A stretch of DNA of 64,000 nucleotides from Achromobacter aegrifaciens (GTDB lineage: Bacteria > Pseudomonadota > Gammaproteobacteria > Burkholderiales > Burkholderiaceae_B), in assembly GCF_902859735.1 (NCBI RefSeq), contig NZ_CADIJY010000017.1, forward strand, positions 36,273-100,272, read 5' to 3'. Below the pieces are notes generated by a model. It saw nothing but the letters and a program-made list of their open reading frames with translations. It was not told the DNA's origin and did no database searches. The translations under genes and the position numbers were made by a program. Positions 26,141 to 37,004 of the stretch are shown here, piece by piece. Each line of letters opens with the position of its first letter. Positions within the stretch are counted from its first letter, which is position 1.

Positions 26141-26162
26141 TTCGCATACAACAGCAGGAAAA
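26127..26162. terminator. 12-bp hairpin spanning the mgtE stop codon
   Basis: TTTTCCTGCTGT (26127-26138) pairs perfectly with ACAGCAGGAAAA (26151-26162). The mgtE stop codon TAG (26138-26140) lies at the loop edge. No T-run follows on the plus strand, so it may be a weak terminator or an RNA-stabilising 3' structure. Confidence 0.45.
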
Positions 26163-26223
26163 ATCCGCTTCCCTCTGGCGACGCCCGCTTGACAGCTAGC
26201 TGACAGGGTGAAAGACGACTGTT

Positions 26224-26238
26224 CCATTACAGTAATGG
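26224..26238. promoter_or_regulatory. Perfect palindrome upstream of pagP
   Basis: CCATTACAGTAATGG (26224-26238) is a perfect 7+1+7 palindrome ending 31 bases before the pagP start. GCTAGCTGACAG-type repeats lie just upstream (TGACAGCTAGCTGACAG). It is a candidate operator for envelope-stress control of pagP (inference). Confidence 0.45.
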
Positions 26239-26269
26239 GATTGTCATCTCCCCCTTTTCAGCGCCCACA

Positions 26270-26824
26270 ATGACCGCAAGATTCCGGGCGGCAATCCTTT
26301 GCCTGCTGCTCGCCACCTTCGCCGCCACCGCCCAAGCCTGTGACAGCATGCCCTCATGGGCCAAGTCCGCCTGCAACCGCCTGGACCAGATCTGGACCGA
26401 AGGCGGCAATGACCTGTACTTCACCGGTTATTCCTGGCACAACCGGGCCACCTACAGCAAAGAGAAGATCGACAGCTTCAACGAACTGGCCTGGGGCGGC
26501 GGCTACGGCCGCAGCATCTACGACGAAGATGGCGACTGGCAAGGCCTGTACGCCATGGCCTTCCTGGATTCGCACAGCAAGATCGAGCCCATCGCGGGCT
26601 ACGGCTTCCTGAAGATCGGACGCGTCAGCGAAAACGTCCGTCTGGGCGCGGGCTACACCGTCTTCCTGACGGCGCGCCACGACATCATGAGCTATGTGCC
26701 GTTTCCCGGCATCCTGCCGCTGGTGAGCGCCAGCTATAAGGACACGATGCTCTACGCGACCTACATCCCGGGGTCAGCTGGCGCGGGCAACGTGCTGTTC
26801 ATGTTCGGCCGCTGGCACTTCTGA
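26270..26824 (+). CDS. pagP: Lipid A palmitoyltransferase PagP
   Basis: 184 aa. A signal peptide ends around residue 23 (FAATAQA, then CDSMPSW). The mature part is an eight-stranded outer-membrane barrel. Catalytic residues known in PagP are visible: His in GYSWHNR and the Asp-Ser pair in FLDSHSK. The C-terminus FMFGRWHF is the aromatic-ending barrel strand. PagP moves palmitate from phospholipid to lipid A, lowering outer-membrane permeability and recognition by hosts. It has its own AT-rich promoter region with a palindrome. Confidence 0.93.
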   Translation: MTARFRAAILCLLLATFAATAQACDSMPSWAKSACNRLDQIWTEGGNDLYFTGYSWHNRATYSKEKIDSFNELAWGGGYGRSIYDEDGDWQGLYAMAFLDSHSKIEPIAGYGFLKIGRVSENVRLGAGYTVFLTARHDIMSYVPFPGILPLVSASYKDTMLYATYIPGSAGAGNVLFMFGRWHF

Positions 26825-26837
26825 CGCACCCCAGGCC

Positions 26838-27449
26838 TCAGAAGACCTGCCCCAGCCTGCGCACCAGATCGCCCAGGCGCCAATCGTCGATGCCATGCGC
26901 GCGCAAGGCTCTCTCGGTTTCCACGACATAGTCCAGGCACGGCCCCGAATGCCCCACGGCATTGCGCACCGACGCCAGCAGACGGTCGTCGCTCAGGCCG
27001 GCCGCGTATTCCTGGCAGGCCCGGTTCAGCAGGAACACCAGCCCGCGCACCGGCGCGGCTTCGGTATGGCAGGTGAGCCAGCGCGGCGTGTAGGCGCCAG
27101 TGACCATTTCCCGGCGCCACAGCGCCTGGAACACCGCAGGCACGTCGCAGGCGGCAATCTGGAAGGCGACGCCGCGGCAGCAGCCGCCGCGGTCCAGGCC
27201 AAACACCAGGCCAGGATTGTCGGGCGAGCCGCGATGGTCGTGCGACCACAGGCACAGGGACCGGTGGTAGCCGCGCACAGTCGCCAGCCGCCGTTCGCGC
27301 CAGGTGAAACCGGGATGCCATATCAGGGAGCCGTAGGCGAACACCCACAGGTCGTCGACGCCGTTCCAGCCGCCCAGCAGGTCATCCACCGAAAGCGCGC
27401 GCCGCGAATTTTCCGTACCGGCGCAGCCGGCGGGTACTGCCAACGACAT
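26838..27449 (-). CDS. ChaC-like gamma-glutamylcyclotransferase
   Basis: 203 aa. LWVFAYGSLIWHPGF is the ChaC substrate-binding motif and WRREMVTGAYTPRWL carries the expected catalytic Glu (REM..GY). The family cleaves glutathione to 5-oxoproline and Cys-Gly in the cytoplasm. The ATG at 27449 has AGAGGA 5 bases upstream, better than an in-frame ATG at 27566. It converges with pagP, the stops lying 13 bases apart. Confidence 0.88.
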   Translation of the reverse strand: MSLAVPAGCAGTENSRRALSVDDLLGGWNGVDDLWVFAYGSLIWHPGFTWRERRLATVRGYHRSLCLWSHDHRGSPDNPGLVFGLDRGGCCRGVAFQIAACDVPAVFQALWRREMVTGAYTPRWLTCHTEAAPVRGLVFLLNRACQEYAAGLSDDRLLASVRNAVGHSGPCLDYVVETERALRAHGIDDWRLGDLVRRLGQVF

Positions 27450-27609
27450 AGGGTCCTCTGATATCCCGATTTGTCCCATGATGGGAGTGGGGAGTATCCT
27501 ACGCCGTAGCCCGCGCAAAAGAATTGCGTGATGGGGGCCGGCCGGCAGGCCGAATGGAATTTGCATCCCCGCCGCCCCCTGCCATGGAAAAAAAATTGCG
27601 CGCGGCCGC

Positions 27610-28068
27610 CTATACCGCGTCCAGCGGCAATTCCGTGGTGCTTTTGATGACTTCCATCGAGAAGCTGGCGCTGACGTCCAGCAGGTCCACGGCGGCGATC
27701 AGACGCCGGTAGAAGCGGTCATAGGCCGCCATGTCCTCGACCACGACTTTGAGCAGGTAATCGACGTCGCCCGCCATGCGGTGGAACTCCACCACGTTGG
27801 GCAAGGCCATCACGGCATTGATCAGGCTCTGCGTCCATTTCTCGTTGTGCTGGCTGGTCTTGATGGAGACGAAGACCGTCAGGTTCAGGCCCAGCGCGCA
27901 GGGATCCAGCAAGATGGCGTTGCGGGCGATGACGCCGTCATCCTTCAGCTTCTGGATGCGGCGCCAGCAAGGGGTGACGGACAGATGCACCTGCTCGGCA
28001 ATCTCGGCGACCGAACAGGTGGCGTCCTTCTGCAGCAAGGCCAGTATCTTGATGTCCGTCTGGTCCAT
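27610..28068 (-). CDS. Lrp/AsnC-family transcriptional regulator
   Basis: 152 aa. N-terminal helix-turn-helix (MDQTDIKILALLQKDATCSV, VHLSVTPCWRRIQKLKDDGV) and a C-terminal RAM effector domain (about 65-145). Such proteins form octamers and respond to amino acids. The ATG at 28068 was chosen for AAGGA just upstream. It lies between the ChaC-like gene and the SDR gene on the same strand; its targets are not evident. Confidence 0.9.
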   Translation of the reverse strand: MDQTDIKILALLQKDATCSVAEIAEQVHLSVTPCWRRIQKLKDDGVIARNAILLDPCALGLNLTVFVSIKTSQHNEKWTQSLINAVMALPNVVEFHRMAGDVDYLLKVVVEDMAAYDRFYRRLIAAVDLLDVSASFSMEVIKSTTELPLDAV

Positions 28069-28151
28069 GGGTTTCCTTGGCTGGATCGGCCCCAATGTTG
28101 CCTGTTCCGCCTGCCCGCGTCCAGCCTGCGCCCCCCCCGGGGCGCCGGACT

Positions 28152-28934
28152 TCAGTAGGTCCCGGGGTAGCCGCCGCCGTCGATCAGGATGTTCTGGGCG
28201 GTCATGTAGCCGGCCTGCGCGGAACAGACATAGGCGCACAGGGCGCCCAGCTCCTCGGGCTGGCCATAGCGGCCAGCCGGGTTGGCGCGTCCGCGCTCGT
28301 CCCAGAGCTGTTCGAAGCTCTTCCCGCCGGATTGCTCCAGCATGCCTTGTATGTGCCTGACCTGCGCATCCGTGGCGAAGGCGCCAGGCAGCAGGTTGTT
28401 GATGGTGACGTTGTGGCGCACGGTCTGCCGCGCCAGACCGCTGACGAAGCCGATCAGGCCCGAACGCGCGCCGTTGGACAGGCCCAGCTCGGCGTGCGGC
28501 GCCTTCACGCTGCGCGAGACGATGTTCACGATGCGCCCGAAGCGCCGTTCGATCATCCCGTCCACGACCCGCCGGATCATGTCGATGGGCCCCAGCATCA
28601 TGCTGTCCAGCGCGGCGATCCAGTCGTCGTGGCTCCAGTTGCGGAAATCGCCCGGCAGCGGGCCGTCCGCATTGTTGACCAGGATGTCCGGATGGGGACA
28701 GGCGGCCATGGCCGCATCCCGCCCGTGCGCCTGCGTCAGGTCGGCCGACACCCAGCCGACTCCTATCCCGGTCTCATGCGATATCTCGGCCGCGGCCTGC
28801 TCCAGCGTGGCCGGGTTACGTGCGGCGATCGTCACCGCCACGCCCTCGCGCGCCAGTTGCAGGGCGCAGGCCCGGCCCATGCCGCGGCTGCCGCCGAATA
28901 CCAGTGCCGTCTTGCCGCTGATCCCCAGATCCAT
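28152..28934 (-). CDS. SDR-family oxidoreductase with altered catalytic residues
   Basis: 260 aa Rossmann-fold SDR. The NAD(P) motif is FGGSRGMGRA (14-22 region), DILVNNAD is the NNAG variant, and the C-terminus ILIDGGGYPGTY is typical. The YxxxK catalytic pair is absent: the aligned segment reads GLSNGARSGL (151-160), putting Ser153 and Arg157 where Tyr and Lys are expected. The reaction is therefore uncertain. The ATG at 28934 has GGGGAG upstream; a start at 28952 would add six residues. Confidence 0.83.
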   Translation of the reverse strand: MDLGISGKTALVFGGSRGMGRACALQLAREGVAVTIAARNPATLEQAAAEISHETGIGVGWVSADLTQAHGRDAAMAACPHPDILVNNADGPLPGDFRNWSHDDWIAALDSMMLGPIDMIRRVVDGMIERRFGRIVNIVSRSVKAPHAELGLSNGARSGLIGFVSGLARQTVRHNVTINNLLPGAFATDAQVRHIQGMLEQSGGKSFEQLWDERGRANPAGRYGQPEELGALCAYVCSAQAGYMTAQNILIDGGGYPGTY

Positions 28935-29115
28935 GCCTGACTCCCCTGTCATTGCGCTGCCCGGCGCAGCTTTGCGCCAACGCGGACCAGTATAGGAGCG
29001 CGCAGCTGCCGGGCGGAATGGAATTTTTTTCCAATCTGCGGCCCTGGCGCGCCGAATTTGGCAAAGGCATTCCAGCGCAAGCTCCTACCATGGAAGCTCT
29101 GCCCGGAGGCCTGCC

Positions 29116-29658
29116 ATGTCTTCCATCCAACTCGCCGGCGGCGACCTGCAATCGCTCTGCGCATCGGTGCAGTCCGCCCAATTGAACGCCGCGCGCGCCC
29201 TGCTGCGCGACCTGGCCGCCAGCGTCGCCAACGCCGGCGACATGCTGCAGAACCTGCCCGCGGAACTCCGCGGTGGACGGGCCGAGTCCTACAGCCGCCA
29301 TATCGCCTACGCCGACCCGCATGGCGCCTTTACGATGGCCTACCTTATCTGGCGTCCGGGACAGTTCAGCCCGGTGCATGGCCACAAGACCTGGTGCACC
29401 TACCAGGTGCTACAGGGCAAACTCACCGAAACCCACTACCGCTGGGATCAGGAATCCGCCATCGCCCAGGCCTGCGGCACGGTGATCCGCCGCCCTGGCG
29501 ACATCGTCACCGCGACGCAAGGCCTGCGCCAGATCCACCGTCTGGGCAATGCCGGCCCGGACATCGCCGTATCGCTGCACATCTACGGCGTGGCCCGGGA
29601 CGACCTCTGCACCGGCGTCAACCACCTGGTCGACAGCGTCAACCCATCCACTGGCTGA
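29116..29658 (+). CDS. Cysteine-dioxygenase-like (cupin) thiol dioxygenase
   Basis: 180 aa. SPVHGHKTWCTYQVLQGKLTE has the HxH iron ligands of the cysteine/3-mercaptopropionate dioxygenase family, and the third His is likely in LRQIHRLGN. Such enzymes oxidise a thiol to a sulfinate with O2 and Fe(II). A Cys (HKTWC) sits near the position used for the Cys-Tyr cross-link in some members, but the spacing differs by one residue. The last 20 bases overlap the end of the convergent TPP-enzyme gene. Substrate undetermined. Confidence 0.78.
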   Translation: MSSIQLAGGDLQSLCASVQSAQLNAARALLRDLAASVANAGDMLQNLPAELRGGRAESYSRHIAYADPHGAFTMAYLIWRPGQFSPVHGHKTWCTYQVLQGKLTETHYRWDQESAIAQACGTVIRRPGDIVTATQGLRQIHRLGNAGPDIAVSLHIYGVARDDLCTGVNHLVDSVNPSTG

Positions 29659-31333
29659 CCGGCGCGGCCGCGTCCTGCAAGGGCTGCGCCACCACGTCGA
29701 TCAGCGCCGGGCCGTCATGCTCCATCGCAGCCTTGATGGCGGCATCCAGCTTGGACGGATCCTCGACTCGCCAGGCCTTCACGCCATAAGCCTCGGCGAT
29801 GCGGGCATGGTCGGTGCGGTTGAAGTCCACGCTGTAGTAGCGCTTGTCGTAGCCCGCCTTCTGGCTGGCCTTGATCCAGCCATAGACGGAGTTCGAGAAC
29901 ACCACCATCAGCAGCGGCGCCTTGTGCCGCACGATGGTTTCCAGTTCGCCCACCGTGAAGCCGAAGCTGCCGTCGCCCATCACCGACACGCACTTGGACT
30001 GCGGCCGGCCCACCCAGGCGCCCAGGGCGGCCGACATGGAGAAGCCCAGCGCACCGTGGGCGCGGTTGGTGATGAAGTGCCGGCCGGGGCGCGACACGTC
30101 GTAATAGGCGGAAAAATACGGGCAAGGCGTGCCGGGGTCGGCGCAGACCACCGCGTCGTCGGGCAGCAGGCGGTTCAAGGACTGCACCACGCGCTCGGGG
30201 CGGATGGGCGCGTCCAGGCTGTGGGCCAGCGGCTCCAGCTGCGCGCGGCGCGCCTCCTTGGCGCGGCCGGCCAGCACCGCGCCGTCGGCGGCGTCGGACG
30301 GACGGTGCGCCAGGCGCGCAGCCACCTCCACGCCCAGGGCTTCCAGCGCCAGCTTGGCGTCGCCCACCATGCCGACCTCGGTCAGGTAATTGGCGCCGAT
30401 CACCATGGGATCGATGTCGATGTGCAGGATGGGCACGTCGCGGTTGGGGAAGCGCCAGTGCTCGGTCGAGGTGGAGCCCGCGCGGCAGCCGACGAACAGC
30501 ACCACGTCGGCCGCGGCCACCACGTCGCGCGTCGCCATCACGCCGCCGTTGGAGCCGACCACGCCCGCATTCAGGGGATGGGTGTCGGCCAGGCTACCCT
30601 GCCCGCTCACGGTCACGCAGACCGCGGCCTTGAGCGATTCAGCCAGCTCCTGCAAGGCGCCGCTGGCGCCGGCGATGACCACGCCGCCGCCGCAGATGAT
30701 CACCGGCGCCCGCGCGCTGACCAGCCGCTGCGCGGCGCGCGCGACGTCCAGGGGATCCGGCGCGTAGCGCATGGACGGGAAACGCCCGTGCTCGGGCTGG
30801 GCCCAGACATCGGACGCGTCCACCTGCTGCTTCATCACGTCGTACGGAAAGCACAGATGGGCCGCGCCAGGCTTGCCGGTGGTCATGGCGCGGAAGGCCG
30901 CGCGCACCATGCCGGGAATCTGGTCCGCGCGGTCGATGGTACGGTTCCACTTGGTCAGTGGACGGTACAAGGCTTCCTGGTCCAGCTCGGTCAGCGGGTA
31001 CTTGCCGCGCGAGCCCACCGCCACGTCCGAGGTAATGCCAAGGACCGGAATGGACGATTCGTTGGCCTCCACCAGCCCGGGCAGCAGATAGGTCGCGCCG
31101 CCGCCGCTGGGGCCTTCGCACACGCCGACCTTGCCGGTCACGCGGGCATAGGCATCCGCCATGTAGCCGGCGCTGCGCTCGTCGCGCGTCAGGATGTGCT
31201 GCATGCCGTGGTCCAGACGGTACAGCGCGTCGTAGAACGGCAGGCTGGTGTCGCCGCACAGGCCGAATATGTGCTTGACGCCGTTGTGCTGCAGCATGCG
31301 CACCATGGCTTCGGCGCCGGTCATGTTTTCCAT
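29639..31333 (-). CDS. Thiamine-pyrophosphate-dependent enzyme (acetolactate synthase-like)
   Basis: 564 aa. Three TPP-enzyme domains: the N-terminal Pyr domain with the activating Glu (TRDERSAGYMADAYARVTGK), a central domain (IICGGGVVIAGAS), and the PP domain with the TPP/Mg motif GDGSFGFTVGELET through FSNSVYGW. No FAD or valine-pathway partner is nearby, so it is probably a decarboxylase/carboligase of a catabolic pathway rather than anabolic acetolactate synthase. The ATG at 31333 has GGAG 5 bases upstream. Downstream of a Bug receptor and a GntR regulator on the same strand, so probably one operon for uptake and use of an organic acid (inference). Confidence 0.85.
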   Translation of the reverse strand: MENMTGAEAMVRMLQHNGVKHIFGLCGDTSLPFYDALYRLDHGMQHILTRDERSAGYMADAYARVTGKVGVCEGPSGGGATYLLPGLVEANESSIPVLGITSDVAVGSRGKYPLTELDQEALYRPLTKWNRTIDRADQIPGMVRAAFRAMTTGKPGAAHLCFPYDVMKQQVDASDVWAQPEHGRFPSMRYAPDPLDVARAAQRLVSARAPVIICGGGVVIAGASGALQELAESLKAAVCVTVSGQGSLADTHPLNAGVVGSNGGVMATRDVVAAADVVLFVGCRAGSTSTEHWRFPNRDVPILHIDIDPMVIGANYLTEVGMVGDAKLALEALGVEVAARLAHRPSDAADGAVLAGRAKEARRAQLEPLAHSLDAPIRPERVVQSLNRLLPDDAVVCADPGTPCPYFSAYYDVSRPGRHFITNRAHGALGFSMSAALGAWVGRPQSKCVSVMGDGSFGFTVGELETIVRHKAPLLMVVFSNSVYGWIKASQKAGYDKRYYSVDFNRTDHARIAEAYGVKAWRVEDPSKLDAAIKAAMEHDGPALIDVVAQPLQDAAAPVSQWMG

Positions 31334-31395
31334 GTCATCTCCACTTGTGTTGCACGCGTCGCGGCCGGGCGCCTCAGCGCCAGGCCGCGAGCCGT

Positions 31396-32382
31396 TCAGT
31401 TGTCCAGATTGATGTTGCTGCTCTTGATGAAGGCGCTCCACCGGTCGTATTCCGACTTCACGTAGGCATCCAGCGCCGGGCCGTCGGAGGCCACGATCTC
31501 AAAGCCCGCGTCGGTCACTTTCTTGCGGATTTCCGGGTCGGCCAGTACGGCCTTGAAGTCGGCCGTCAGCTTTTTGACGGTCGCTTCCGGCGTGCCCTTG
31601 GGCGCGAACATGCCGCTCCAGGAATAGGCGACAAAGCCGGGGAAGCCGGATTCCGCCACGGTCGGCACGTTGGGCAGATCCGGCAGGCGCTTGTCGCCCG
31701 CCACCGCCAGCGGCTTGATCTTGCCGGCCTGGATCTGGCCGCGCAGCGCCGCGAAGCTCAGCCAGGTCATGCTGGCCTGGCCTCCCACCACCGCCTGGAT
31801 GGCCGGTCCGCCGCCGCCGTACGGCACGTGCAGCAACTCCACCTTCGACAAGCGCTTGAGCTCTTCGGGCGCCAGATGGTTCAGCGAACCCACGCCGGTG
31901 GATGCGTAGTTGAACTTGTTGGGCGGCTGCTTGGCGGCTGCGGCCAGGAACTCCTTCAGGTTGTCCCCCGGCACGCCGGGATTGGCGCCCAGCACCAACG
32001 GGAAGCGCACGGTCTGCGAAATGGCGACGAAGTCCTTGAATGTGTCGTAGGGCAGCTTGGGCTTCACGGCGGGGTTGATGCCGTGGTTGTCGAAGCTGAC
32101 CAGCAGCGTGTTGCCGTCGGGTTCGGCGCGCGCCACAAAAGCCGTGGCGATCTGGCTGGCCGCCCCCGGCCGGTTCTCGACCACGACCGCGCGGCCGCCC
32201 AATTGCTGAGACAGGCGTGGCTGCAGGATGCGCGCCAGGATGTCGGTGCTGCCTCCGGGCGGATACGGCACGACCAGCACCAGCGGCCGCTCTTCGGCCG
32301 CGGCCGGTGCGGCAACGAAAGCCCCCGCCGTAGCGGACAGCATGCATAGCGCAGCCAGTCCGCGCTTTATCCCGTGATTCAT
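31396..32382 (-). CDS. Bug-family (TctC-like) tripartite tricarboxylate transporter receptor
   Basis: 328 aa. A signal peptide ends near residue 29 (FVAAPAAAEERP). The mature protein has the Bug signature VVPYPPGGSTDILARIL and the domain pattern of TctC receptors. These periplasmic proteins bind small carboxylates; many Alcaligenaceae Bug genes lack neighbouring tctA/tctB, as here. It sits between the GntR regulator (4-base ATGA overlap) and the TPP enzyme, which suggests its ligand feeds that enzyme. Confidence 0.92.
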   Translation of the reverse strand: MNHGIKRGLAALCMLSATAGAFVAAPAAAEERPLVLVVPYPPGGSTDILARILQPRLSQQLGGRAVVVENRPGAASQIATAFVARAEPDGNTLLVSFDNHGINPAVKPKLPYDTFKDFVAISQTVRFPLVLGANPGVPGDNLKEFLAAAAKQPPNKFNYASTGVGSLNHLAPEELKRLSKVELLHVPYGGGGPAIQAVVGGQASMTWLSFAALRGQIQAGKIKPLAVAGDKRLPDLPNVPTVAESGFPGFVAYSWSGMFAPKGTPEATVKKLTADFKAVLADPEIRKKVTDAGFEIVASDGPALDAYVKSEYDRWSAFIKSSNINLDN

Positions 32383-33134
32383 AGCTTTTCCCCTGCTTGT
32401 ATGGTGTTGGCCGGCGCTGCCGTGGCGGGTTCGGCCTGGTCCCGCATGTAAATCGTGGAAAAACCCGTACGTATGACGTCGGTGATCTGGTCCAGGCGGC
32501 GGCCGATATGCGCGCTCATCAGTGCCGGCAAAGCGTCGATGTCACGCCGCTCCAGCGCCTCGACGATGCGCAGATGCTCGCCCTGGGTATGACTGCGGCG
32601 CCCTTGCAGCATGTCGATCCAGCGCACGAAATGGATGCGGGCGTTGACGCTTTCCAGCGCGCGCACGAACTCCTCGTTGCGCGAATAGCGCGCCAGCGTC
32701 AGGTGAAAGGCCTCATCGAGTTCCAGCAGGCGGGTGGCGTCGCTGTCCTCGGGCACGTCGCGCGAACGCTCGACGAATTCCCGCAGGCTTGCCAGCTCCT
32801 GGTCGGTGGCGCGCTCGCAGGCCGCGCGCACGATGCCCGCCTCCAACACTGCGCGGTATTCGTAAAGGCTGTGGATCTGCTTGGCGTCGAGCAGGCGGGC
32901 GATGAAGCCCCGGTTGACCGAGCGGGTCAGGAAACCTTCGACCATCAGCTGGTTCAGCACCTCGCGCAGCGGCGTGCGGCTGACGTTCAGCCTGCGGGCC
33001 AGCTCGACCTCGTTGATGCGCTCACCTGGCTTGAATTCGAAGCGCACGGCCATCGCCTTGACCGCGCCATACAGCTCGGCCTGTGCTTCCTTGGTGCGCG
33101 CTGCAGGCCGGATTGCGACTGAGGGTTGCGTCAT
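32379..33134 (-). CDS. GntR-family (FadR/FCD) transcriptional regulator
   Basis: 251 aa. Winged helix-turn-helix (KPGERINEVELARRLNVSRT, PLREVLNQLMVEGFL) then an FCD effector domain (about 100-225) with the helical metal/ligand-binding pattern. First gene of the GntR-Bug-TPP operon and coupled to the Bug gene by an ATGA overlap. The upstream inverted repeat at 33180-33197 is the probable operator, so autorepression relieved by the pathway substrate is likely (inference). Confidence 0.9.
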   Translation of the reverse strand: MTQPSVAIRPAARTKEAQAELYGAVKAMAVRFEFKPGERINEVELARRLNVSRTPLREVLNQLMVEGFLTRSVNRGFIARLLDAKQIHSLYEYRAVLEAGIVRAACERATDQELASLREFVERSRDVPEDSDATRLLELDEAFHLTLARYSRNEEFVRALESVNARIHFVRWIDMLQGRRSHTQGEHLRIVEALERRDIDALPALMSAHIGRRLDQITDVIRTGFSTIYMRDQAEPATAAPANTIQAGEKL

Positions 33135-33179
33135 GCCGGATCACCTGGTCGGTTGGATCGTCGGGAATGAACTGCATAC

Positions 33180-33197
33180 TAAAGTGCATACACTTTA
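33180..33197. promoter_or_regulatory. Inverted repeat upstream of the GntR operon, candidate operator
   Basis: TAAAGTG (33180-33186), CATA, CACTTTA (33191-33197) is a perfect inverted repeat 46 bases upstream of the GntR start. GCATAC occurs twice around it. The size fits a FadR-subfamily GntR dimer. Confidence 0.6.
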
Positions 33198-33271
33198 CCC
33201 AACAACCCCGGGTTTCCCCGGAAGCGGGCTCTTGCCAGCCGCGCTCACCATGCCTTTCGGGACAAAAAAAA

Positions 33272-33295
33272 GCCCGCAACGCGGACGTTGCGGGC
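33272..33295 (-). terminator. Intrinsic terminator of the secA-VOC transcript
   Basis: GCCCGCAAC (33272-33280) pairs with GTTGCGGGC (33287-33295); on the minus strand the stem is followed by TTTTTTTTGTCC. It lies 37 bases after the VOC stop. Confidence 0.88.
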
Positions 33296-33332
33296 GATTT
33301 TGTCCTTGTCAGCGGCATCTGCCGCCTGGCGC

Positions 33333-34052
33333 TTACAGGCCGGTATCCAGCGTGTAATGCGCGCCGTCCTTGTTTTCCAGAGTCAGCGTCGACAGCGTAG
33401 GCCCCGCCGCTGCGGCATCCTGGCTCACATGGATGCGCAGGTTGGCCAGCGGCACATCCCAGCCACCGCTGGCGGCTTCGGCCTGCACGCCGGCCACCAG
33501 CGCCAGGCGCTCGGCGACCGCGCGCGCATCGGGCGCGCGGGCATCGATGCGCAGCAAGCTGCGCGCGCCGTTGGGATGCGCCATGAGTTCGGGCGACCAC
33601 ACGCATTCGGGCGTCAGATGGCGACAGAAATACATGCGGATGCCGGGCAAGGGCTGCTCGGCGAAACGCACGGTGTGGAAACGGGCCTGGACTTCCTGGC
33701 CGTCCAGCATGGCGGGACGGCTCAGTTCCTGGACGGGATTGACGGCAAAACCTGCCGCCAGCAGGCGCTCGCGGGTGGCTTCGGCGTCATGGGTGCGGAA
33801 CACCAGCGCCTCCAGCCCGAACGGGGAATCAGCGATTTCCTTGCGCTCCGGCGGCGCGCCGGGCGGCCAGCCCAGCAATTCGACGTACGTGCCTTCCAGC
33901 ACGATCAGGCGGTTGCACGACCCCAGGTTGTGCACCGCCTTGTCGCTCAGGTGAAAACCCTGGCGCTCGAAATGCGGGGCCAGCGCATCCAGCCGGTCGC
34001 GCACCATGACCACGGCATGGTCGAATTCAGTGCGGCCGACGGAATGCAGCAT
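33333..34052 (-). CDS. VOC (glyoxalase-like) family protein
   Basis: 239 aa. The segment FDHAVVMVRDRLDALAPHFERQ and later LGSCNRLIVLEGTYVELLGW match the glyoxalase-like VOC domain, with a second, weaker repeat after residue 130. Function is not predictable; relatives are metal-binding dioxygenases, lyases or resistance proteins. AGGAG lies 5 bases before the ATG at 34052; a second ATG directly upstream (34055) is also possible. It starts 13 bases after secA on the same strand and is followed by a terminator, so it is the last gene of the secA transcript. Confidence 0.75.
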   Translation of the reverse strand: MLHSVGRTEFDHAVVMVRDRLDALAPHFERQGFHLSDKAVHNLGSCNRLIVLEGTYVELLGWPPGAPPERKEIADSPFGLEALVFRTHDAEATRERLLAAGFAVNPVQELSRPAMLDGQEVQARFHTVRFAEQPLPGIRMYFCRHLTPECVWSPELMAHPNGARSLLRIDARAPDARAVAERLALVAGVQAEAASGGWDVPLANLRIHVSQDAAAAGPTLSTLTLENKDGAHYTLDTGL

Positions 34053-34065
34053 CATGGCTCCTGGA

Positions 34066-36801
<2,736 letters not shown>

Positions 36802-36981
36802 GCGTATGTCGGCCGCACGAGCCACGCCGCGCCCACGAAAGGCCGGAGCAGCGTCACCCGTGACTTGATGTTATTGGTTGAGCGGGGGTCCGCTGGAAAA
36901 CGAACCAGTTTAACGCACATGGAGCGCAATAGCCTGAACCTATGGCCAGGGTAGCGCTGCCGGCCGGTTTGACCGGCGCGG

Positions 36982-37004
36982 GCCGCCCAGGTTCACTGGG
37001 CGGC
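36982..37004 (-). terminator. Hairpin over the M23 peptidase stop codon
   Basis: GCCGCCCAG (36982-36990) pairs with CTGGGCGGC (36996-37004). The stop codon at 36993-36995 is in the loop. No T-run follows, so partial attenuation before secA is the most that can be suggested. Confidence 0.35.
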
